Shown here piece by piece: positions 42,286 through 51,703 of a stretch of DNA of 64,000 bases (positions within the stretch are counted from its first letter, which is position 1; each line of letters begins with the position of its first letter). This stretch comes from JAFGIG01 sp964397545 (GTDB taxonomy: Bacteria; SDB-A), in NCBI GenBank assembly GCA_964397545.1, contig CAYNIW010000002.1, positions 91,306 to 155,305 of the forward strand, written 5' to 3'. Made by a program: the position numbers and the translations under genes. Under the pieces are notes generated by a model that worked only from the letters and a program-made list of their open reading frames with translations, did no database searches and was not told the origin of the DNA.

Positions 42286-43650
42286 CTATGATAGATAAAA
42301 AGACTTGAATGCTTTGACGGTTTGAAAAAGGTCTGCTTTATGGGATACTTCAAAAGGCGAGTGCATAGAGAGAATTGGAGTCCCGCAGTCTATTGTAGGT
42401 ATGCCCCAGTATGAAATAAATTTCGCTACCGTTCCGCCCCCGCCCTCGTCGACTTTTCCGAGTTCTCCCACCTGCCATACGACATTGTTGGAGTTGAAAA
42501 GAGTTCTCAGCCTCGAAAACGATTCTGCGTGAGCGTCGTTCGTTCCTGATTTGCCTCTCGAACCCGTATATTTGACGACACAGACTCCGTGTCCGAGCTT
42601 AGCGGTGTTGTTTTTTTCAACAACTTCCGGATAGTCCGGATCCAGAGCGCAGGCGACATCTGCCGAAATGCAGAAACTTTTCCTCATGGTTTCTCTTAAC
42701 GTTGAATAAGAAACTGGTTTTCCCGTTTTTACGAGTATTCCATGGACGGCGTCTTCGATTATTGAAGAATCCGCTCCGGTGTCTCCGCTCGAACCGGTTT
42801 CTTCCTTGTCAAGCCATAAAAGCAGAGTTGCTCTCCTCGGTTTTTCAGCCCCGGTAAAAGACTTAAAAGCGCTAAATGCTGAAATTCTGTCGTCCTGTCC
42901 GTATCCTCCTATCATAGATCTGTCGAAACCGACGTCTTTACAACTGCCCGCGGGAACTGCTTCACATTCCGCACAGAGAAGATCTTCGAGTGAAATCCCG
43001 TAGTTCTTATAAAGGTGTTCCGTCACTGCTTTTTTTACTCTTTCTTTTTCAGGCACTTCTGAGGAATCCAGGACCGGAAGAGAGGAAGCTATTATGTTCA
43101 GTTTTTCACCTTGTATTACTTCAGGGGCTTTTTTATCGTCCTGAAGTTTGTGGGATAGATGAGGGAGAAGGTCATTTATGGTAAATACCGGATCGTCATT
43201 TTTTTCTCCGATGACAATATTCATTTTGGTGCCTTTAGAGTCTATCACAAAGCAATGGAGGGCGAGAGGCCTGCAGACCCATTGATATTTTTTTATACCG
43301 CCGTAATAATGCGTTTTCAGATAAGCGATACCTGTATCTTCGTAAAGAGGGTTTGGTTTGAGATCGAGTCTGGGAGAGTCAATATGAGCGGCGATGATGT
43401 TGATGCCGTTTTCAGGAGGCATTTCTCCGAGTCTCGAGACCGCAATTGACTTTCCTGCGAACTCCTCGACCAAATAGTCTTTGGAAGATATTCTCTTTTT
43501 AATCCAATCTACAGCTTCTCTTTCGGTTTTGGCTTCGTCGAGAAAACTCATATATTCATCGGCGAGAGCAAAAGATTCCTTTCGCTCATTTTCGTCCATC
43601 ATAGTCCATGCGGGAGGAAAATTTATGAATTGATGTGAATCCAGCGGCAT
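42286..43650 (-). CDS. M18 family aminopeptidase
   Basis: Dinuclear-zinc aminopeptidase, 454 residues, cytosolic. Zinc ligands and neighbours are visible: AAHIDSPRLDLKPN (His), GYGQDDRISAF (Asp), DKEETGSSGDTGADS (Glu-Glu) and a C-terminal MHSPFEVSHKADL (His). The layout matches the M18 group annotated as probable aminopeptidase 1 in spirochaetes and Thermotoga. It removes N-terminal residues, often acidic ones, from peptides. It follows map by about 10 bp, so two N-terminal peptidases are encoded side by side. Confidence 0.91.
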   Translation of the reverse strand: MPLDSHQFINFPPAWTMMDENERKESFALADEYMSFLDEAKTEREAVDWIKKRISSKDYLVEEFAGKSIAVSRLGEMPPENGINIIAAHIDSPRLDLKPNPLYEDTGIAYLKTHYYGGIKKYQWVCRPLALHCFVIDSKGTKMNIVIGEKNDDPVFTINDLLPHLSHKLQDDKKAPEVIQGEKLNIIASSLPVLDSSEVPEKERVKKAVTEHLYKNYGISLEDLLCAECEAVPAGSCKDVGFDRSMIGGYGQDDRISAFSAFKSFTGAEKPRRATLLLWLDKEETGSSGDTGADSSIIEDAVHGILVKTGKPVSYSTLRETMRKSFCISADVACALDPDYPEVVEKNNTAKLGHGVCVVKYTGSRGKSGTNDAHAESFSRLRTLFNSNNVVWQVGELGKVDEGGGGTVAKFISYWGIPTIDCGTPILSMHSPFEVSHKADLFQTVKAFKSFYLS

Positions 43651-43660
43651 CTTCTTCTCC

Positions 43661-44449
43661 TTAAAATTTTATCTTTTCTTCAATTTCTTCGTCACTGCGT
43701 TTGGTTAATATCAATATTTCATCTTTCATAACGGCGACAGTATGCTCGAAATGAGCGGATAATCCGCCGTCTGAAGTCCTGACAGTCCAGCCGTCTTTGT
43801 CAACCGAAACACCGTATGACTTTTCGTTCACCATAGGTTCAAGAGCGAAGGTCATGCCCGGAAGAATTTTCACGTTTCTGAATCCGGATCTATTGTCCGG
43901 GACAAAATTCGGAATGCTGGGTTCTTCGTGAAGATGCCTGCCTACACCGTGACCGACAAATTCCCTTACGGCGGAAAAACCGTTTGATTCGATGACATTT
44001 TGAATTGCCGAACTTATGTCAAAAAGCCTGTTGCCCGTTTTAGAGGCTTTTATGCCCTCGTAAAGAGCGCGTTTAGAAGTTGCTATGAGTTTTTCCTGCA
44101 AACTGCCGACTGGAGGTATTATGACGGTGACTGCAGAGTCGACAATCCAATTGTCGAGAGTTACACCCATGTCCAAGCCGACAATGTCTCCCGGGTTAAG
44201 AATTTTTTTGCCGGGGATTCCGTGAATTATCTCGTCATTCACGGAGACGCAAAGAGCGCTTGGATAGTTTCTGTATCCGAAAAAAGTCGGTTGGCAATCA
44301 TGCTGTTTGCAAAGTTTGAAAGCAAGTTTGTCTATAGACTCTGTAGTTATGCCTGCCACGCATTTCTCTGAAATTTCCGTGAGAATTTTTGCGAGGACTT
44401 CTCCGGCAATTTTCATTTTTTGAATTTCGTTTTTTGTCTTCAGTTCCAT
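43661..44449 (-). CDS. map: Methionine aminopeptidase, type I
   Basis: Removes initiator Met from nascent proteins. Metal ligands are in VGLDMGVTLDNWIVDSAVTV (two Asp), GHGVGRHLHEEPSIPNF (His), TFALEPMV (Glu) and a C-terminal SAHFEHTVAV region (Glu). The start at 44449 gives MELKTKNEIQKMKIAGEV, matching usual Map N-termini, with GGAA nearby. Longer readings to 44473 or 44512 add residues with no clear ribosome site. It is not next to secY or infA, unlike in many bacteria. Confidence 0.93.
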   Translation of the reverse strand: MELKTKNEIQKMKIAGEVLAKILTEISEKCVAGITTESIDKLAFKLCKQHDCQPTFFGYRNYPSALCVSVNDEIIHGIPGKKILNPGDIVGLDMGVTLDNWIVDSAVTVIIPPVGSLQEKLIATSKRALYEGIKASKTGNRLFDISSAIQNVIESNGFSAVREFVGHGVGRHLHEEPSIPNFVPDNRSGFRNVKILPGMTFALEPMVNEKSYGVSVDKDGWTVRTSDGGLSAHFEHTVAVMKDEILILTKRSDEEIEEKIKF

Positions 44450-44492
44450 GGATTTCCAGTCTGTTTTGGTCATTAGAAGGCTTATTTTGTTT

Positions 44493-44801
44493 TCATGTCT
44501 GGCCGTCCTCAAAATTTATTTCGCGGATGCCGGCTCCGAATGTTCCGAATATGTCGGAACCCTGCTGTTCTTCCTCTTTTGTTTCTTTCTGCATTTTTTT
44601 AACTATTTCATCGAGGGGAACAGTCATGAATTCAGCGTCTTTCGACTCGTGATGTATCTCAGGCATAATGCCCTCTGCTTCGGATTCTACTTTATAGGCA
44701 AAAGCATTTTCGGTTTCATTTTTAAAATACTTGAAAAAGAAAGATTTTCTCTGTTTGTCTTTGAGAATAGAAGAAAGCCTGGCGTAAATATTACTCGGCA
44801 A
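44493..44801 (-). CDS. Conserved-looking 102-residue hypothetical protein
   Basis: Not recognised. A charged, helical protein with no signal peptide or membrane segment, ending DIFGTFGAGIREINFEDGQT. The residues before that tail (about 55-80) are Lys/Glu-rich. It starts at TTG behind a strong AGGAGG site, and overlaps the end of the 1032-residue gene by 11 bp, so it is very likely translated and coupled. It may be a small partner of the two large proteins encoded upstream. Its downstream neighbour is map. Confidence 0.7.
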   Translation of the reverse strand: MPSNIYARLSSILKDKQRKSFFFKYFKNETENAFAYKVESEAEGIMPEIHHESKDAEFMTVPLDEIVKKMQKETKEEEQQGSDIFGTFGAGIREINFEDGQT

Positions 44802-47800
44802 GGTCTCCTCCTCGCAGTTGTTTGAGCCCTAAAGAGGCTTCTTCGTCCATAGGATTGATTTCGAGAGCTTTTTTCCATGCTTCTTCGGCTAATTTGTAGT
44901 TTTTTGTCCTGAAATAAACTTCACCTAACGCCGAATACGATCTCGCATAGGACGGAGAGACTTTGATAGATTCTTTTAAGTATGTCTCCGCCTGATCGAA
45001 TTTGTCATCAAAGACATACAGCATGCCGAGATTTATGTAAGCTTCAACCGCGTCCGGATTCATTTCAATAACTTTGGAGAAATATTTTTTGGATTTTTCC
45101 TTTTCGCCTATTTCCGAGAAGACTACGCCTAAATTAAGATAAGGCTCGTATATTTCAGGATACAGTTCAATAGCCGTTGAGAATTCTTTTAGGGCTGATT
45201 GATATTGTTTGGTGTGATAGAAACCGACTCCTCGGTCGTTGTGTATCATCGCTTTTGATTTTTTGGATTCTTTTTCCAGAAGTGTGAAATTCTTTTGTTC
45301 ATTTTCGAAGACAACCATTTGTTTTTTTAGAATTTCGTCCAGTTTAGCGGACAAACCGTCGAGTTTTTCTATGCTCTGATTCTGTGCGGAGGCGAGTTTT
45401 TCTATTGCGGTAAAAGCTTTGTTTATGCTACCGGAAGCATCGCTTATCATTTTTGTCATTTCCTGATTGGAAATAGCTACCCCTTCGTTTTGGCGAGCAA
45501 CTTCGGAAGCAAGTTTAACGGATGCTTCAGTGGCGCTTTTCTGAAGTTCGGCTATCGCCGAAATATTGTGAATATGAGGGAGTATTTTTGACGAGACGAT
45601 GTTCCGGAAGTCAACGAGCATCTGAATTTTTTTGCCCTCCACTGCTGAAAAATTTTTTGCGAAACTTTGAAGAAAATCGGTCAATTTTGCCTGGTTAGCT
45701 TCTTCACTGATATGGGTCAGTGAACTTGTTATTTTTTCAAGACTTGTATTCATGGCGGATATGATGTCGAAAAGAGATTTTTGTTCCGTGCCGTATGCCT
45801 CTATCCATCTGGCGATGGCTTCTTTGAGAAAAAGTCTGTCTTTTTTCTCTTTTTCCGTGAAGAATGTCAGAAGATTTTGCTTTATCTCATCTCTTATTTC
45901 CATGATTCCTGACGCGGACATTTTTGAAACCGGAATAAGATTCTGCATAAGCTTCGCGAATCCATCTGAAATTTCCTGTGAATACTTTTCTCCCAAAGAC
46001 ATGTTGCTTTCTCTGAGCGCATCTCCGAGAGATGTTCGGTTGTCGCTGATCGTCTGTGATAACTCATTCAGCTTTTCACTGAGCTGGGATACTTGTTCTT
46101 CCGTGGACTTTGAAAATTCCTGGTATCCGTTTTCAATAACGTGGATGAGAGCGCCGTTCATTTTTTCCTGATATTCTCTGTCTCTTGCCTCTTTTTCTTT
46201 GACGAAACTTGAGATATCGCCGGCTTTGACTGCATTCTCGATGCCGGTCATGGATTCGGGTATGGCATTTAACGCCGAAGACAGGGAATTTATGTATATG
46301 GAAAGGCTCTCGACAAGAGACTGCTGGTTTTTGGACAGAATGTTGCTGACGTTGGCCAAAAGAATATTTGCCAGCTCGTTCTCTCTCGACTCTTTTTCCC
46401 TGAGGAATTCTATTACATCGTTATTTTTTATGAATTTTTCAATTTCCGATACGGATGACGGAAGAGAGGAAATCTCTCCTTTCAGGGAGGCGAAATACGA
46501 CTCAACAGAAGACAACAGATCGGTCTGGTTTTGTTTGAGGAGCTGTGCGAGATTTATGAGATGATTTCCGAGATACTGTCTATCTCTTGCTTCTCTTTCT
46601 TTTAAAAACTCAAGAGGACTGCTTTCCGCCAAAGCCTTCTGCATTTTTTCAAAAGAAACGGGAATGTCTTTTAAGTTTGTATCAATGGATTCGAGGCTGG
46701 ATGATACATTGCCCGAGAGAATTTCGCCCGTTCTCTCAATGAGCGATGTGATGTTCTGAGCGATTTCCCTGGAATATTCTCTGTCTCTTGCCTCTTTTTC
46801 TTTGACGAAACTTGAGATATCGCCGGCTTTGACTGCATTCTCGATGCCGGTCATGGATTCGGGTATGGCATTTAACGCCGAAGACAGGGAATTTATGTAT
46901 ATGGAAAGGCTCTCGACAAGAGACTGCTGGTTTTTGGACAGAATGTTGCTGACGTTGGCCAAAAGAATATTTGCCAGCTCGTTCTCTCTCGACTCTTTTT
47001 CCCTGAGGAATTCTATTACATCGTTATTTTTTATGAATTTTTCAATTTCCGATACGGATGACGGAAGAGAGGAAATCTCTCCTTTCAGGGAGGCGAAATA
47101 CGACTCAACAGAAGACAACAGATCGGTCTGGTTTTGCTTTGAAAGTTCTTCGAAACGTTTGAATAATTTTTCCCTTTCTTCGGTTTTTTTGTCATCGTTT
47201 TTTCTAAGATATTCAAGTATTTCTGTGTAGTTGGGCTCTGAAGATATCTTCTGAAGATGAGACGACACCGAAGAAAGGTATGAAGAGATATTTTCAGTGA
47301 AAAGAGCCTGGCTTTTTTCAATGGAATTCTTTATGTCAACAGCGAGAGTATCGTAATAATCTTTTTCATTTTTTCCGAGTTCATCTATGGCGTTTTCAAT
47401 TTTTCCAAAATCAATTCTATGTTTCAGCTCAGTCAGTTCGGAAAGGGTGTTTTTAAGCAAACCGACCACGTCTCCGGATATGAAAATTTCCGACGAAGAA
47501 TGAATCTCGTCGAGGATTGAGGTAGATTTTGTAAGCAATTCCACGATTGAGTCTGCAGTTGTCCGGTAATTGTCAATTTTCAGAGAAATAGGTTCGAGAG
47601 TTTGACTTATCTTTTCAGGAAGAGCAGATATGCTTTCGCTTACAGATGACGCTCCTTCTCCAATGTTCCGGCTCGATGGCAGTTCTTTTATCTTTTCGTT
47701 TAAGATATTCTGTCCGTCTCTTATGTCTGCAAAACATGTTTTCAGGGATTCAAATTTTTCATTTAGTTCTTTGAGCACTCCCACAATTTCGAGAATACCG

Positions 47801-47889
47801 CATCTATCCTCATTCTGATTGTAAAAACTGCAATCGGGACCGCACTCTTTTACTTCTCCGGGTGTCGATGAAAATGGACAGTTCTTCAT
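44791..47889 (-). CDS. 1032-residue Cys-cluster, coiled-coil repeat and TPR protein
   Basis: Not recognised as a whole. Residues 4-29 hold four Cys (Cys4, Cys16, Cys20, Cys29; CGPDCSFYNQNEDRCGI), possibly a metal site. Residues about 40-880 are helical and built partly from repeats of about 67 residues, each with a turn like LREKESRENEL, VKEKEARDREY or LKEREARDRQY. Three repeats make a 201-residue super-unit, of which part is exactly duplicated. The last 150 residues are four TPRs (NDRGVGFYHTKQYQSALKEF; YLNLGVVFSEIGEKEKS; and so on). No signal peptide or membrane helix. ATGA overlap with the TPR gene upstream. It looks like a cytosolic filament or scaffold with a TPR docking end. Confidence 0.85.
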   Translation of the reverse strand: MKNCPFSSTPGEVKECGPDCSFYNQNEDRCGILEIVGVLKELNEKFESLKTCFADIRDGQNILNEKIKELPSSRNIGEGASSVSESISALPEKISQTLEPISLKIDNYRTTADSIVELLTKSTSILDEIHSSSEIFISGDVVGLLKNTLSELTELKHRIDFGKIENAIDELGKNEKDYYDTLAVDIKNSIEKSQALFTENISSYLSSVSSHLQKISSEPNYTEILEYLRKNDDKKTEEREKLFKRFEELSKQNQTDLLSSVESYFASLKGEISSLPSSVSEIEKFIKNNDVIEFLREKESRENELANILLANVSNILSKNQQSLVESLSIYINSLSSALNAIPESMTGIENAVKAGDISSFVKEKEARDREYSREIAQNITSLIERTGEILSGNVSSSLESIDTNLKDIPVSFEKMQKALAESSPLEFLKEREARDRQYLGNHLINLAQLLKQNQTDLLSSVESYFASLKGEISSLPSSVSEIEKFIKNNDVIEFLREKESRENELANILLANVSNILSKNQQSLVESLSIYINSLSSALNAIPESMTGIENAVKAGDISSFVKEKEARDREYQEKMNGALIHVIENGYQEFSKSTEEQVSQLSEKLNELSQTISDNRTSLGDALRESNMSLGEKYSQEISDGFAKLMQNLIPVSKMSASGIMEIRDEIKQNLLTFFTEKEKKDRLFLKEAIARWIEAYGTEQKSLFDIISAMNTSLEKITSSLTHISEEANQAKLTDFLQSFAKNFSAVEGKKIQMLVDFRNIVSSKILPHIHNISAIAELQKSATEASVKLASEVARQNEGVAISNQEMTKMISDASGSINKAFTAIEKLASAQNQSIEKLDGLSAKLDEILKKQMVVFENEQKNFTLLEKESKKSKAMIHNDRGVGFYHTKQYQSALKEFSTAIELYPEIYEPYLNLGVVFSEIGEKEKSKKYFSKVIEMNPDAVEAYINLGMLYVFDDKFDQAETYLKESIKVSPSYARSYSALGEVYFRTKNYKLAEEAWKKALEINPMDEEASLGLKQLRGGDLAE
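46171..46533. repeat. 363-bp direct repeat, copy 1
   Basis: Compared base by base by eye, this segment is identical to 46774-47136. The offset is 603 bp, which keeps the frame (201 codons). The copies start at atattctctg and end at ctggttttg; flanking bases diverge at once. It encodes 121 residues of the coiled-coil repeat protein. Confidence 0.95.
46774..47136. repeat. 363-bp direct repeat, copy 2
   Basis: Second copy of the intragenic repeat, same orientation. The 240 bp between the copies (46534-46773) encode a related but diverged third unit, with LKEREARDRQY. Perfect identity implies a recent duplication, gene conversion or an assembly artefact. Confidence 0.95.
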
Positions 47890-50800
47890 AGTTCCTCAAT
47901 TGCTTTTTGAATTGTTTTTTCATCTAATAAACTGCTTTTTTTTCTTATCTTTGTGTATATCAAAGAAGGGGAATCGGAAAGAATTTTTCCCGCGAATTCT
48001 CTGTATGATTTTTTATCTTCATCGTTTAGGAATTTTTCTCCCGATTTCATCAATGAAAGAGCCGAGACGAAGTCAGACATTTGAGCATGACAGGCAACCA
48101 GAATCTTTAAGAACTTGCCCATATTTTCGCTTTTCGGTTTTAGAGTTTTTATGAAATTTATGGCAAGAGGATAATCGCCTAAGGCGAGCATACATTCGCA
48201 TTTTTCAAGCGTCGCCTCCTCTGCGGTTTCACTCTTGAGCACGTCAAGCGCGGTTTGAGGAAAACCCGATTGCCTGAGTTTTTTAGCCAAAGACAATCTG
48301 TCAGACGATTTTACAGCGCTCTTTATCTCTTCGATTCTCTTTTCGTTCGACCATAAAAAGAATTTTTCAGGTCCGACTATTTCCCTGTAGGATTTAACGA
48401 AACCCATGGATTTTTTTCTGTCATTAGATATCACGTAGTCAAGAGCGAGATTCAGGATTTGCTCTTTCTGAGAAACACTCAGTTCGGCTTTTTCCAGCGC
48501 TTCGGCTTTTTTAACAGCCTGCTGAGACAGATTCTTCTTTATCATTATGCCGAGCAGAGCGATATGAAGGTTGAAAGTTTCACCGGAAATCTGCGTTTTA
48601 GAAAACCTGAAAAGGATTTCTTTGATTACTGAATCGGGGAGGGATTCTTCGATATTCTTGAGTATTGAAGCGCATTCATCGGTATTGTTTTTTTCTGCCA
48701 TAATAAAGCATTTTAGAACATCTGATCTGTAATCGTCTATCTGTTGAAGGTGGGGAAGAATCTCGTCGCCAAGGGCGTTGTTGAGGTCGAATGCTCTTGA
48801 AAATGAATCCACTGCTTTTTCTTTCATCTCTTGCCCGGCGGAAAGTATTCCGTGTTTGAGGAAAATATCGGGATTTAAGAAACCCTTGTCAATAATTTCC
48901 TCAGTGAGTTTGGTTAGAACTTCGGTTTCAAAAGAATCTTTTGTCTTCGTTTTGAGCAAAATGTCAATGGCTTCATCAAAACGGTCGTTTCTTATGCAAA
49001 TCTCCGCCCAAATGAGCTTATATATGGTCTTGTCGGGATCGGTATGTATTTTCTTTTTGGAAAACTCAGTTATGGACCTGTTTGAAGGGTTGTTCGAGAT
49101 GATTTTTTTTATTGTCGAATACAAAACATCGAATCTCTGGCATTTATCGGAAATCGATATCATTATGCCGAGATTTTTTTCCGAGTCGGTGTTTGTAATG
49201 ATTTTTTCCATTTCTTCGAGGGATTTAATCGCGAAAGATTCATCGTAAGATACCGCGAGCTGGAATTCGACCGCGGCTTTGTCTAATTCACCCTCGGAAG
49301 AGAGAATTTTGCCCAAATAAAATCGTAGATTGGCGTCGGTGGGAGCCCCTTGAAGCTGAAACTGAAACTCCTTTATCACTTTGTCGGGGGAGACGTAGGA
49401 TTTAGTGTAAAGCTCGAACAGCAAAGCCGATGAATTCTCGTATTTACCCGCTCTGGAATAGGCTTTCGAAAGTATGTAGAGAATTTTTGGGTCTTCCGAG
49501 GTTTTTCTGACTTTTTCGAGAAGTTCTATTATCTGATTCGAAAACTTGGAAGAAAGATCCAGACTCTTCGATATATGGTTCAAACCGCTTTTTACATTTC
49601 CTGTTTCGAAAGCGACCTGACCTCTGATAAGATTAAAATAAGACTTGTCCTCGGGAGGAAGTTTCTCCGGGATTTTTTCCATTTCGATTTCAAGTTGGGA
49701 AAAAAGCTTTCTCTTGAGGAGAAAATCCAGATATCCGAATAAAACCCTGTAATCGTCGGGGTAATGATTTTTAAGTTTCTTAAAAAGGTCAAGAGTCCAT
49801 GTGTCTTCTTTAGGATAGTCCATAAGATCGCGGAGTTTGTCGAGTGCGGAAGATAAATTTTTCTTTCTGAGCAGAATTATAATGTTGTTTTTCAGGACTT
49901 CTTTATTTTTAGGAAATTTGGAGGAAACTTTTTCGAGAAGGTCCGTTGTCAACTCTTTGAGGTCCTGATAGGCACGGCTTAGTATCTGTATGTATTTAAG
50001 AGCGTTTTCGGGGTTATCTGATTTTATTGAAGACAATATTTCAGCAATCAGAGAAATGTCCTGTCTCTGAATCTTTTCAGTGAATACTGAAGCCACGGCT
50101 TTCAGGTTTTCACTGATTTCAGGGTATATCTCGCTCAGGACATCGAGTTTTATTAAAAGCTCTATAATACAGGATTCATCTCTGTCCAGGAGAGATTCAG
50201 ACTTCTTTAACGCAGGAGCGAGGTTCTTGAAAGAAGCGGACAATATAAAAGAGACATTCAATTTGAGGTTGTCGGGAAATCTTTCCATGAGAGATGAGCA
50301 TATTTCATATCCGTAAGCAGCTTCTTCCGTTTTTCCTGAAAATACCAAAAAGTCGGAAATCAATATAGCTTTGTCTACAGCCCCTCTTTCAGAGTTAATC
50401 ATGCCCAGAAGGTATAGGGCTTTGTAGTTCTCAAGATTCTGTTCGGTTATATCAAGAAGATATGTTTCTATCCTGTCAAGCGATTCGGGATATTCTTTAA
50501 GCAGTTTTTCCGCGATATTGACACAGCTCTCGTAATCGCCTTTTTTCATAAAGATTTCGGCTGAAAGAAAATAAATCTGTTCGTTCGGAGATTCGAGAAG
50601 AGTGCTGATTTTTTCCGAAACCCAACCGAGATATTCTGTTTTGTCTGAAAAGAACTCAAGTTCCGAAGAGGCTTCGGCGAGTTTCTTTTCAGTCATGAGC
50701 TGATCTATGTATTGCATTCTCGCTTTAATGTTCTTTCTGTCTGTTTGAAGCATTGACTTAAGGTATTTTTGCTCGATTTCTTTCGTAAGGTTTGATCTGT

Positions 50801-51620
50801 TGACAAGCTCAAGAGCTTTGTCTTGATTGTTAGTAGAGATGTATAAATTGAAGAGATAATCCATTGACTCAGATCCGAGCCGTGTTTTAGATTCGAGAAT
50901 GGCTAAGATTTTATCGGCGCAGGCCGGGTCTATCTGAAGGGCTTTGCTGAAAGAATCAATAGCTTCTCTTTCACTGCCGAAGTTGAGGTAAAATTTGCCG
51001 AGATATATGTGGGAAAGAGGCGATCTGTATTCGCTTTTGGCTGTCCAAGCGAGATGACCGGTTATTAAGTCGGCTTTGTCGGGGAATTCAGATGCGATTT
51101 CTTCGAAAAGATTAATAGCCGATTCTTTATCCGTGTATAAGGTTAATGAGGCAATTGAGAGTAAAAGAGAAGACCTTTTCTTTGTGTTGCTTGTGCCTGC
51201 CGGAAAATTTTTCAGTATTGCGTTTTTAGCCGTAATTTCCTTACTGATATAGTCTTTCGGAACATCTTTGAGAAAATCATTGGCTTTGTCGAAATCTCCG
51301 AGCTCAAGATACAAAGTGGCTATGAAAACAGAGACTTCCGAGAGCCTGTTGCCCAGAAAAAATCCGTCTTCCGCTCTGCTTATAGTGTTTTGAATATTTT
51401 CCGGCGCGAGCATATGAGCGTTTGTGAGGCTTCTCGTCGCAATTGGCATATTCATTTTTGCCTGCATTCTTCCCAGTTCAAGGTATATGGCGTAGTCTTC
51501 TCTGTTTCTGGATTCTTTATCGAGGTGATCCAAGGCTTTCTTGTTTTCGCCCTGATCTTCAAAATTTCTTGCTTTTTCAAGAATTTTGTTTACATCTTTA
51601 CCGAGTATGAAATCGAACAT
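47886..51620 (-). CDS. Giant TPR-repeat protein (1244 residues)
   Basis: Almost wholly helical-repeat protein with no signal peptide or membrane segment. TPR-like units run from end to end, for example SPLSHIYLGKFYLNFGSEREAIDSFSKALQID, DANLRFYLGKILSSEGELDKAAVEFQLAVSYDE and PDIFLKHGILSAGQEMKEKAVDSFSRAFDLN. No enzyme motif was found. It probably acts as a multi-protein scaffold. It is coupled by ATGA to the 1032-residue gene, which also ends in TPRs. There is no ribosome site before the ATG; a promoter with TTGACC and TAAAAT lies so close that the message may be leaderless. Confidence 0.88.
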   Translation of the reverse strand: MFDFILGKDVNKILEKARNFEDQGENKKALDHLDKESRNREDYAIYLELGRMQAKMNMPIATRSLTNAHMLAPENIQNTISRAEDGFFLGNRLSEVSVFIATLYLELGDFDKANDFLKDVPKDYISKEITAKNAILKNFPAGTSNTKKRSSLLLSIASLTLYTDKESAINLFEEIASEFPDKADLITGHLAWTAKSEYRSPLSHIYLGKFYLNFGSEREAIDSFSKALQIDPACADKILAILESKTRLGSESMDYLFNLYISTNNQDKALELVNRSNLTKEIEQKYLKSMLQTDRKNIKARMQYIDQLMTEKKLAEASSELEFFSDKTEYLGWVSEKISTLLESPNEQIYFLSAEIFMKKGDYESCVNIAEKLLKEYPESLDRIETYLLDITEQNLENYKALYLLGMINSERGAVDKAILISDFLVFSGKTEEAAYGYEICSSLMERFPDNLKLNVSFILSASFKNLAPALKKSESLLDRDESCIIELLIKLDVLSEIYPEISENLKAVASVFTEKIQRQDISLIAEILSSIKSDNPENALKYIQILSRAYQDLKELTTDLLEKVSSKFPKNKEVLKNNIIILLRKKNLSSALDKLRDLMDYPKEDTWTLDLFKKLKNHYPDDYRVLFGYLDFLLKRKLFSQLEIEMEKIPEKLPPEDKSYFNLIRGQVAFETGNVKSGLNHISKSLDLSSKFSNQIIELLEKVRKTSEDPKILYILSKAYSRAGKYENSSALLFELYTKSYVSPDKVIKEFQFQLQGAPTDANLRFYLGKILSSEGELDKAAVEFQLAVSYDESFAIKSLEEMEKIITNTDSEKNLGIMISISDKCQRFDVLYSTIKKIISNNPSNRSITEFSKKKIHTDPDKTIYKLIWAEICIRNDRFDEAIDILLKTKTKDSFETEVLTKLTEEIIDKGFLNPDIFLKHGILSAGQEMKEKAVDSFSRAFDLNNALGDEILPHLQQIDDYRSDVLKCFIMAEKNNTDECASILKNIEESLPDSVIKEILFRFSKTQISGETFNLHIALLGIMIKKNLSQQAVKKAEALEKAELSVSQKEQILNLALDYVISNDRKKSMGFVKSYREIVGPEKFFLWSNEKRIEEIKSAVKSSDRLSLAKKLRQSGFPQTALDVLKSETAEEATLEKCECMLALGDYPLAINFIKTLKPKSENMGKFLKILVACHAQMSDFVSALSLMKSGEKFLNDEDKKSYREFAGKILSDSPSLIYTKIRKKSSLLDEKTIQKAIEEL

Positions 51621-51630
51621 AATTAAATAT

Positions 51631-51658
51631 ATTTTACATCATCCTGAATACCGGTCAA
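51631..51658 (-). promoter_or_regulatory. Promoter of the giant TPR operon, probably leaderless
   Basis: On the minus strand TTGACC (51653-51658) and TAAAAT (51631-51636) are 16 bp apart, each five of six to consensus. The ATG of the TPR gene is 10 bp past the -10 box, leaving about 4-5 bases of leader and no room for a ribosome site. Confidence 0.55.
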
Positions 51659-51675
51659 GGTCAATGAAATAGGAC

Positions 51676-51703
51676 TTGCATTTTTTACGCGTCAAAATAT
51701 AAT
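51676..51703 (+). promoter_or_regulatory. Promoter of the ferredoxin gene
   Basis: TTGCAT (51676-51681) and a perfect TATAAT (51698-51703) are 16 bp apart. AAGGAGG follows, just before the ATG at 51728. Confidence 0.5.

Noticed and set aside
46171..47136. The 363-bp repeat as an insertion sequence or mobile element
   Set aside because: It is in frame within a repeat-protein gene, has no terminal inverted repeats or transposase, and its period equals three protein repeat units.
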